From contig PMTR01000074.1 in the NCBI GenBank assembly GCA_003167255.1, positions 97,266 to 161,265 on the forward strand: DNA of 64,000 nt, written 5' to 3'. Shown here piece by piece: positions 57,501 to 64,000 of the stretch. Source of the DNA: Bryobacterales bacterium (GTDB lineage Bacteria; Acidobacteriota; Terriglobia; Bryobacterales; Bryobacteraceae). Numbering within the stretch: position 1 is the first letter of the stretch; the number at the start of each line of letters is the position of its first letter. Position numbers and translations under genes: made by a program. Under the pieces are notes generated by a model, which was not told the origin of the DNA, made no database searches, and saw nothing but the letters and a program-made list of their open reading frames with translations.

Positions 57501-58781
57501 TTATACTTTCTTCGCCGGTTCGACCAGACTGCTCTTAACAGACGTCGCAGCATAGAGCACGAGCACTGATGCTGTGCAGTCCCGGAAACGTGCGGACCCG
57601 TAAAAGACCACAGTGGCGATGAGGTTAGCGACAATGACAGAATGTACGACGAGCCATGCAGGGCTCCGGAATGCGGCCGTCCTGGCGTTGCGGAACAATC
57701 CCAATGCAATCAGGGCAGCCAACGGAAGATAGGTTACGCACTGCGCCAAGACAAACATTCGGTTTTGCGACCAGAGCTCGGGCAAAATAAAGCGGCCCGT
57801 CTTATAGAGGACCAGCAGGGGCAGCCATCGCCAATGGCTACGAACCCACGCCCAGCCGAGAGACCACTCCATCCGATCATGGCTCACCTCATCTGGCGTT
57901 CGATCGATCCAATCGCGGTGCGGCAATTCTGTCGTGGAGACCCACCCGCCCATGTGGGCGGCATCGTGGAGTGTCACATCGTTATTGCTTCCATAAAACG
58001 TGGACCCTCCATTTGTTGTGAATACGACTACCTGGTGATAGATCCGATAGTTTCGATAGGCCCACGGGGTGAGGACTATGGTTGACGCAATCGCAAAATA
58101 TAGCAGCGGGCGCACGCGACCTTTGCCTGACCGAAAGCTATGCCACGCAATAATTGCGGCGCTCATAGGAATACATAAGAAAGCGAATGGCCGTGTTAGC
58201 GATGCATAACCGAAGGCGACTGCCGCGCCAATCAACAACCATACCGCGCCGGACTTGAAGAATCGAATCAGGAGCAAGGGCCCCAGTGTTAGCAGGAATG
58301 CCGTAAGGGCTTCCGCCAAAAACGTACTTGAGAAGTACGCGTGCGGAAAATATATAGCCAGCAGCACACCCGATAGGCGAGCTGCTCGCTCACTTATAAG
58401 CGAACGAGCCAGATAGTATGTTGCAACACAGGTGAGAGCTCCAACCACGCAGAACGTGATATAAGCCAGAAAATAGTCTTCATACGACACCCGATACACA
58501 AGTGAAAGCAATGCGGGAAAACCCGGCGCGCGAAATGCTGTGACATGATTGTTAAGGGTATAGCCTCTACCGCTTGCCAGGTTCAGGGCAAGGTCGTTGA
58601 ATTCGATGGCGTCCGCACCGCAGCAGGAGGGGTTGGGAAAGTGATGAAGATTGCGCAGCGTAGCCGTGACTGCCAAGCGAATAACGAAAGCGAGCACGAA
58701 TAGTAGCATGGCAAATTGCCATCCAGACAGCGTGAAACGCTTTCGCGGCGTAAGACTTGCAGTAATCGCGGCTGGCGTCAT
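57501..58781 (-). CDS. Membrane glycosyltransferase (PMT/ArnT-like superfamily)
   Basis: 426 residues with about ten helices. Early loop: ADAIEFNDLALNLASGRGYT and AFRAPGFPALLSLVYRV, with the acidic Asp/Glu pair typical of GT39/GT83 transferases. The end is RFRDCTASVLVLYAATSV. Distinctly AT-rich relative to the housekeeping genes. Oriented opposite to its neighbours. Substrate unknown. Confidence 0.8.
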   Translation of the reverse strand: MTPAAITASLTPRKRFTLSGWQFAMLLFVLAFVIRLAVTATLRNLHHFPNPSCCGADAIEFNDLALNLASGRGYTLNNHVTAFRAPGFPALLSLVYRVSYEDYFLAYITFCVVGALTCVATYYLARSLISERAARLSGVLLAIYFPHAYFSSTFLAEALTAFLLTLGPLLLIRFFKSGAVWLLIGAAVAFGYASLTRPFAFLCIPMSAAIIAWHSFRSGKGRVRPLLYFAIASTIVLTPWAYRNYRIYHQVVVFTTNGGSTFYGSNNDVTLHDAAHMGGWVSTTELPHRDWIDRTPDEVSHDRMEWSLGWAWVRSHWRWLPLLVLYKTGRFILPELWSQNRMFVLAQCVTYLPLAALIALGLFRNARTAAFRSPAWLVVHSVIVANLIATVVFYGSARFRDCTASVLVLYAATSVKSSLVEPAKKV

Positions 58782-59323
58782 CGTGAGAACACTATCCCTC
58801 TCTGTAAGAAGTGCCGGGTGGCTCCGTTTATCGATCGTTTCCGGCCTGTTCTATCTATAGTCTGGAATCTCCTTTTTGGATCCCACATCTCTAGGAGTAT
58901 ACACCCAGACTGGCGAAGGTCCAGGCGGGTCCACCACTGGCGCCGCATCTTGCCGGCGGTAGTACCCAGCCCGGCTCACGTGAGCCAGCCGGCACAGCCG
59001 TTCCAGCGGAATGGGCGCCGCCAGGATCATTTCTTTTTCGAGGTGTGGGTAGACGAGCCGCGGGTAGTCAATGCTTGCAGCTTGCGCTGCTCCTCGTGAT
59101 CTTCGGCTCAGGTTTGCGCGGTATATCAGCCATCGGTATTGGGCCGGCGTTGAGCTGGGTCCTCAAAGCTGCGTCGAAATCGGCTTTCGGCTACGAGACG
59201 CGGCCTCGGAAGCGTCCCTTTGGAATGGCCGGCGGGAAGCAAACGCATGGTAAACTCAGTCGTTGTCGCATTCACCGCCTGGAACCGGCGACTCTGGGTC
59301 TGGCGTGAGGCGGCGGGACGAAT
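58782..59323. other. Intergenic region with insertion-sequence remnant
   Basis: 542 bases between two glycan genes. 58851-59030 is the IS3-type remnant; 59031-59323 shows no convincing gene. Small frames here lack family features. Confidence 0.6.
58851..59030 (-). mobile_element. IS3-family transposase OrfB remnant
   Basis: On the minus strand from ATG 59030 the frame encodes MILAAPIPLERLCRLAHVSR then AGYYRRQDAAP, the N-terminal helix-turn-helix typical of IS3-type OrfB (VSRxGYYxW). It ends at a stop after 59 codons with no DDE domain. Upstream codons (YPHLEKE) extend the similarity a little beyond the ATG. Confidence 0.7.
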
Positions 59324-60592
59324 ATGGGCTTAGCGTTGCTCTTGACATACATCGCGCTTAACCTGCTGTCGCCGGTGGACATGCTCCCGGGTCTGGCGCC
59401 GTATCGCCCAAGCCTGATTCTGGCGCTGGCGAGCCTGCCACTGGCGATGTTGGTCCGCTTGCAGTCGCCCGAGATCGGCAAACTTCGCACCCAGTTGATC
59501 CTGGTGATTCTGTTCTTCGGGTACGCATGTGGCTCCTGGCTTCCACATGGCGCATACGGCGCCAACGTGAGGACGCTCCTCGAGTTGGCGCCGAATGTCA
59601 TCGTATACTTCGTGGGGATGGTGCTATTACGCAGCCCATTCCGGTTGGGGCTCATGCGTGCCACGCTGGTGCTGGTTGCGATCTTCGTGATGGCTAATGG
59701 GTTTCGGGAGATCCCCTATGTCCGCGCCACCGGCGAATCGACGCCCTATGTGCTGGCGGTCCGTGACCCAATCAGCAAGGAGGCGGTGCGGATTCAAGGC
59801 CTGGGTATGTTGCACGACCCGAACGTCTTTGGACAGTACCTGTTGATGATCCTGCCGATGTTGTTCGTCAGCAAGAAAGGCACCGGTCTCAGCGTCGGAT
59901 ACATGCTCGCCGTCCCCATCACGGTGCTGTTCTTGGTGGGAGTGTACTTGACCGGTTCGCGGGGAGCAGAGATGGGGGTGGCGGCGCTCATCGGGCTGTT
60001 CATGACCAGGCGGTTCAAGAGGACCGGCGCCCTGCTCTCGGCGGCTGTCGGAGCGCTATTGCTGGTAGCAATCAATGCGACCAGCAGCCGGACGATATCG
60101 ATGTCGGGGGGAAAAGATCGCTTGGCGCTCTGGTCCGACGGGATGTCTTACCTCAAGCACTCGCCCTTGTGGGGGATCGGCTTCGGCAACTTTCAGGAGA
60201 GCCAAGGCATGACGGCCCACAATTCCTATTTGCTGTGCGCGGCTGAGCTGGGAATGTTGGGATATTTCCTGTGGATGAGCATCGTGGTGGTGACCATGAT
60301 GCAACTGGGCCGCGTCCCTAAGGTAGTGGGCGCATCGAACCCGGCCCTGGCACGGTGGGCCGTGGCGCTCAGGATATCGCTGGGCGTGTACCTGTTTACC
60401 GGCTTTTTCCTCTCGCGCACCTACGAGCTGCCTCTGTTCCTGCTGATTGGCATGTCCGGCGCCATCATCACGGCCGCCGGGGGCGACGATGCCATACCGC
60501 TGCGGGGCACGTTTTGGCCGGTGTGGTCGTTCGGACTTTGTGTGGGTATACTAACTTTGATATACGCGATGCTGCGGCTGCGGCTTGTGTAG
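59324..60592 (+). CDS. O-antigen ligase/polymerase-like membrane protein
   Basis: 422 residues with about ten helices and a large periplasmic loop. Wzy/WaaL features: GLGMLHDPNVFGQYLLMILP, VYLTGSRGAEMGVAALIGLF and HSPLWGIGFGNFQESQGMTA followed by HNSYLL. This H-N-S-Y-L motif occurs in O-antigen ligases. It polymerises or ligates lipid-linked glycan on the periplasmic face. Followed by the flippase gene on the same strand after 210 bases. Confidence 0.88.
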   Translation: MGLALLLTYIALNLLSPVDMLPGLAPYRPSLILALASLPLAMLVRLQSPEIGKLRTQLILVILFFGYACGSWLPHGAYGANVRTLLELAPNVIVYFVGMVLLRSPFRLGLMRATLVLVAIFVMANGFREIPYVRATGESTPYVLAVRDPISKEAVRIQGLGMLHDPNVFGQYLLMILPMLFVSKKGTGLSVGYMLAVPITVLFLVGVYLTGSRGAEMGVAALIGLFMTRRFKRTGALLSAAVGALLLVAINATSSRTISMSGGKDRLALWSDGMSYLKHSPLWGIGFGNFQESQGMTAHNSYLLCAAELGMLGYFLWMSIVVVTMMQLGRVPKVVGASNPALARWAVALRISLGVYLFTGFFLSRTYELPLFLLIGMSGAIITAAGGDDAIPLRGTFWPVWSFGLCVGILTLIYAMLRLRLV

Positions 60593-60802
60593 GGTTGCGG
60601 TGCGGCTTTACGCCCGGGCGTATCGCGACATACCTACCGGCCCGGGAAAGTAAGCGCCCGGCCTTCCTGGATGGTAAAGCGTGGGCAGCTAGCTTGACAG
60701 TTTGCCCGGCAACCAGCCACACTCTTGGTTTGCCGGCTACCGTCCGTCGCAGCCCAGATCGGCAGCACCTTATTCTGGTGGAGCTTATCCCGAGAGCACC
60801 CG

Positions 60803-62362
60803 ATGAAAACTGAGAATACCGGGCCTTCCGGCTCCGCGGACAACACCCAGACCATCGCGCGCAACTCGTTCTGGTACGGTCTCGAATTGTTCTTCAGCCT
60901 GGTTGCCACCTTTTTGACATCGGTGGCCGTGGCGCGCGTCCTGGGACCGGAAAGGCTCGCCCCCTACCAATACATAGTGTGGCTAACCAACATCACGGTC
61001 TCGGTGGGTGCTTTCGGCCTGCCGGTTACCACACGCAAATACATGGCCGAGTATCTGAACCGCGGGGAGCCCGGCGTGGCGCGCGCCACCTATCTGGCCA
61101 CCCTCAAGATCCAAGCCTATATCGCCCTGGGAGTTTCCGCGGTGGCGCTGGCGTTGGTGCTCTGGCTGGGAGACCCGCGGCAACTGGCGTTCTCGGTGTT
61201 GCTGGTTTCGGCCATGGCGCCACGCATCGTCGGAACCATTCCGTCCCAGGCCAATAACGCCGCCGAAGTGATGCGGCGGAACACTGGTCCGGCGCTGGCT
61301 GGTGTGATAACTTCAACCGCCCTCACGATCTTCGGCCTGCTGGTCAAATGGGACCTCATAGGGGTGGCGGCGGCGGTTGTGGTGGGCTCTTTTCTGGAAT
61401 GCGGCTTGAAGCTGCGTTCGGTGGAGCGCTGGCTGGGCGGCGTCGCTCGGGGAACGGTCTCCCCGGAGCTGAAGAAGCGTATGTTCGCTTACTCCGGTCA
61501 GGGCCTGGCTCTCCTGCTGCTCAACGTGGTGGTTTGGGACCGCTCCGACATAGTGATTCTGAAGGCCATGAACAACGACCCGCGCCAAATTACGTTCTTT
61601 ACAATCGCCTTCAATCTGACGGAACGCATCTTTATGATTCCCGTTTCGTTCGGCACATCGCTGGCGGCCACCATGATGGCTCAGTACGGCCGCGGCCAGG
61701 CGCGCTTGAAAGAAATGACAGTGGACGGCGCCCGCTACGCCTTACTGGTGACCCTGCCGCTGCTGCTGGGCATGGCATGCCTCAGCCCGTTGGTGCCCCC
61801 GTTGTACGGCGAGAAATTTCGGCTCATGATCCCTACCCTGACTATCGTTGCCCTAATGGCCATTCCAAAGGCATTGGTGGCAGCGCCCATCATGTTTCTG
61901 CAGGCCACGGAGAGACAAGGGTTTCTGATCTGGTGGGGTTGCCTCTGCGGGGTGGTCGACGTAGGGCTGGACATTCTTCTGATCCCGCAGCATGGAGCCA
62001 ATGGCGCGGCGATCGCCAACGGCACCGCTCAATTGGTGGCCGGACTGGGGATTTGGACCTACGTCTGGAGAACCACTGGCCTCGATCTCAAGCTGCGCGA
62101 CTTCGGCCGGATTGTGGTCTGCGGCGCGACCATGGCGGTGTGTGTGCTCGCGTTCATCCGTGCAGTGCCGGGTTACGTGGGCATGTTCGGCTCGATCGCG
62201 ATCGGTGCCGCCATCTGGCTGATCGCGCTTCGCGTCAGCGGGGCGTTGAAACCGGAAGACGCCAGCCGGATCCTTTCGGTTGGCGGCCAGCTCCCCGCCG
62301 CCTTGCGGCCGCATTGGAAACGCCTGATCGCCTGGCTGGCTCCGGCGGGCGCAGCGGCTTGA
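60803..62362 (+). CDS. Polysaccharide flippase (Wzx-like, MOP superfamily)
   Basis: About 519 residues from ATG 60803 with 12-14 helices. Start ARNSFWYGLELFFSLVATFL, then SVAVARVLGPERLAPYQYIV and GLPVTTRKYMAEYLNRGEPG; central ERIFMIPVSFGTSLAATMMA. It moves undecaprenyl-linked oligosaccharide to the periplasmic side. With the O-antigen ligase/polymerase it makes a Wzx/Wzy-type pathway, distinct from the Wzt-type exporter at the left end. Confidence 0.88.
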   Translation: MKTENTGPSGSADNTQTIARNSFWYGLELFFSLVATFLTSVAVARVLGPERLAPYQYIVWLTNITVSVGAFGLPVTTRKYMAEYLNRGEPGVARATYLATLKIQAYIALGVSAVALALVLWLGDPRQLAFSVLLVSAMAPRIVGTIPSQANNAAEVMRRNTGPALAGVITSTALTIFGLLVKWDLIGVAAAVVVGSFLECGLKLRSVERWLGGVARGTVSPELKKRMFAYSGQGLALLLLNVVVWDRSDIVILKAMNNDPRQITFFTIAFNLTERIFMIPVSFGTSLAATMMAQYGRGQARLKEMTVDGARYALLVTLPLLLGMACLSPLVPPLYGEKFRLMIPTLTIVALMAIPKALVAAPIMFLQATERQGFLIWWGCLCGVVDVGLDILLIPQHGANGAAIANGTAQLVAGLGIWTYVWRTTGLDLKLRDFGRIVVCGATMAVCVLAFIRAVPGYVGMFGSIAIGAAIWLIALRVSGALKPEDASRILSVGGQLPAALRPHWKRLIAWLAPAGAAA

Positions 62363-62489
62363 GGCACTCCGGAGCCATGATTAATCAGGATCTTTATCTA
62401 CCGCTCAAGCGGCGGATGTGGACCGGTCCGTCCAGTGCAAGTGTTCGATCGGGACGGTTTTCTGAGGATCGTCTGCCCTGAGTCCGGGG

Positions 62490-63521
62490 TCAACCCGCTT
62501 CGCCGCGGACTGCAGCGTCTACCGCCTGGCGCATCTCCCACGTGGACACATAGCGGAGTTGGTGGCCGTACTGGCGGCAACCCTCAACCAGCAGAGTGAA
62601 CAACCGCTCCAGCCCGCCTTGGAGCAGCAGCGCGGATGAGTGCCTTTCCTGGGCGCCGTGCGTGTAAAGTTTGATGAAGATATCGCTGCCGATGCGCGGC
62701 GCCAGGTCGAGCCACCGCTGCACGCGGCAGGGTGTCGGCAGGTCCTGGCAGGCGATTTCACCGGTTTCCAGCCTAGGCTTGAGGCGTTCCGCCCACCGCA
62801 GGCCGAGGGGGCCGGGGATCATGAGCAGGTCGCCCGCACCCGGCACGCCCGGTTTCACCGCCACTCCGCGGTCGTAGGATCGCGGCTTCAACGGGTCGTC
62901 GCACACCCAGTAGATCGTGTTGACCGTACGCGACTGAGTCGGCGAGTTTCCCGAGGGCATCGTGAAATCGGCATAGCAGCCCAGGTCCCGCAGCAGGGTG
63001 ATTTCGTTATTGAGTCCGCACCACCTGCCGTCCGGGCGCGAATTGTCCAGTGCCCAATTGCCGTGAATGAACCCGAAGACCGGACGCCCGTGCGAAAGCC
63101 GAAGCAGCCCGTGACGGGTGACCAGCGCTTCGATGAAGCCGCTCATGCGGTCGACGAAGTTCTGTTGGCCTTCGCCATCGTGGTGGATGTGCACGTCCAC
63201 ATCGGCAATGCCGGCCCGTTTCATTTCCGCCAGTGAGTCCAGAAATCGCGGCCGATATTCTTCCTGGGGATAGTAGAACGTGTACTGCGGGGCGCGCCCG
63301 GTGGAATCGGCGTGCCGCCGTGCGATTTCCGGCCAGTGTTTCACCCAGAGGGCTACACGTCCGGCGGCGGTTTCGTCGGAAGGATTCGACCAGTACGGCT
63401 CCCAATGATCGGCAATCGCCACCCACACACGCGCGCCGCGAAGCGCGGGTTGAGCGGCCAAGCGGTTGCGGATGTAACCGGGAAGCCAGAGCTCAGCATG
63501 GCGCGGCAGCGAGATAGTCAA
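62490..63521 (-). CDS. Polysaccharide-deacetylase-like protein of the glycan locus
   Basis: About 343 residues; the frame starts near TTG 63521 (TISLPRHAELWLPGYIRNRL), with an imperfect start. Features: WVAIADHWEPYWSNPSDETA, DVDVHIHHDGEGQQNFVDRM, FGFIHGNWALDNSRPDGRWC, IKLYTHGAQERHSSALLLQG. The HIHH, HGNW and YTHGAQ histidines suggest a metal-dependent hydrolase of carbohydrate-deacetylase type. It ends QLRYVSTWEMRQAV, similar to the fragment at 39602-39760. Activity not proved. Confidence 0.7.
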   Translation of the reverse strand: MTISLPRHAELWLPGYIRNRLAAQPALRGARVWVAIADHWEPYWSNPSDETAAGRVALWVKHWPEIARRHADSTGRAPQYTFYYPQEEYRPRFLDSLAEMKRAGIADVDVHIHHDGEGQQNFVDRMSGFIEALVTRHGLLRLSHGRPVFGFIHGNWALDNSRPDGRWCGLNNEITLLRDLGCYADFTMPSGNSPTQSRTVNTIYWVCDDPLKPRSYDRGVAVKPGVPGAGDLLMIPGPLGLRWAERLKPRLETGEIACQDLPTPCRVQRWLDLAPRIGSDIFIKLYTHGAQERHSSALLLQGGLERLFTLLVEGCRQYGHQLRYVSTWEMRQAVDAAVRGEAG

Positions 63522-63604
63522 CCTTCTCAGAATAGCAGGCGCGGCGCGGGTTGCTGTCCACCTGCTCACGGATGGCGTAGGGCGGCCACTGCCCTGGTCG
63601 GCCG

Positions 63605-64000
63605 TCACTTGATAGTGAGGGAGTAATCTCCGGCGGTCTTGGACTGGGACCAAACCTGAATGTAATAGGTCTTGCCGGATTCGGCTTTCATGGAGAAACG
63701 GAGGTCGGAGCCGGGGGCACTCAGTTTGGGGCCAAAGCCATTGTTGGCCATTTCGGGAGTGAAAGTGGTGAGGGCGGGGATGAGGGCCTTGGAGCGGTTC
63801 TGAATCTCAATCGTGACGGTGCCGCGCGCGGAGCCGCGGAAGGAGTAATAATCGGTGTCTTCGCCGTCCATGATATTGGCTTCGACGGTTTGATCGAGGC
63901 CGATTTTGGTGGCGTTGAGGATGTCGTCGTTGGGCTCGAAAGCGTCAAAGGCTTTCATGGCAGAGACGGTAAGAGAGTAGGCGCCGGCGGTATCGATGAG
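63605..64000 (-). CDS. Partial secreted protein with tandem PPC-type domains
   Basis: Runs off the right edge; 131 residues visible. It contains the end of one repeat (TAGAYSLTVSA) and a full second one: FDAFEPNDDILNATKIGLDQ, DGEDTDYYSFRGSARGTVTI, GKTYYIQVWSQSKTAGDYSL. These match bacterial pre-peptidase C-terminal (PPC) domains, which occur at the end of secreted proteases and other exported enzymes. The N-terminal domain is outside the window. Confidence 0.8.
   Translation of the reverse strand, partial: LIDTAGAYSLTVSAMKAFDAFEPNDDILNATKIGLDQTVEANIMDGEDTDYYSFRGSARGTVTIEIQNRSKALIPALTTFTPEMANNGFGPKLSAPGSDLRFSMKAESGKTYYIQVWSQSKTAGDYSLTIK

Overview
The window looks like a chromosomal segment of an acidobacterium close to the Solibacter/Bryobacter group. 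The protein at 3408-5381 ends in the C-terminal domain typical of Solibacter secreted proteins. Other acidobacterial traits are the PadR - membrane protein - ABC exporter operon, the abundance of short hairpin repeats of the AGGCTGAAAGCCT and GCACGAGTGC types, and the high-GC coding style. This assignment is inference from protein families and repeats; no rRNA or tRNA gene was seen.

Layout. 1-2721 (minus): an O-antigen/capsule export ATPase (Wzt type) with a coiled-coil methyltransferase and the start of a membrane protein. 2722-17150: housekeeping and secreted proteins (DUF362 protein, two medium-chain oxidoreductases, M24 peptidase, histidine kinase with a lipoprotein, MurQ). 17143-20676: murA followed by a duplicated murA-tail + rhodanese unit, interleaved with two toxin-antitoxin modules (HicAB, VapBC). 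20528-23863 (minus): PadR-controlled ABC exporter whose permease tail was rebuilt by the VapBC insertion.

23946-33099 is the most interesting block, an inner-membrane multihaem cytochrome cluster. It holds a 19-haem c/cytochrome b fusion, a NapC/NirT-type cytochrome with one CX3CH haem site, a 9-haem c/cytochrome b fusion (CbcL-like architecture), a small membrane protein, a protein with two identically spaced four-cysteine motifs, a receiver-like protein and a monohaem cytochrome. A divergent sigma-54 activator has a cysteine-rich PAS domain. Together these suggest a redox-controlled quinol-oxidising route to extracellular or periplasmic acceptors.

33099-36000 is a degraded defence/toxin island bounded by two direct copies of a double-hairpin repeat. 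It contains a truncated DUF4258 gene, DUF2283, DUF1828, HEPN/MNT, a frameshifted DUF1156-type methylase tail and the PD-(D/E)XK tail of a restriction helicase. 36005-39601: secreted proteins, a two-domain ThyX and dUTPase.

39602-63600 is a long cell-surface glycan locus: glycosyltransferases, WecE-type aminotransferase, sugar N-formyltransferase, ArnC-like and ArnT-like transferases, FkbM methyltransferase, a dlt-like acylation operon (acyl-AMP ligase, ACP, SGNH protein, MBOAT), a BNR-repeat protein, a methyltransferase-glycosyltransferase fusion, O-antigen ligase/polymerase and flippase. It carries insertion scars: a 220-bp inverted-repeat element, an IS3 remnant and a copied gene end. The window closes inside a PPC-domain secreted protein.
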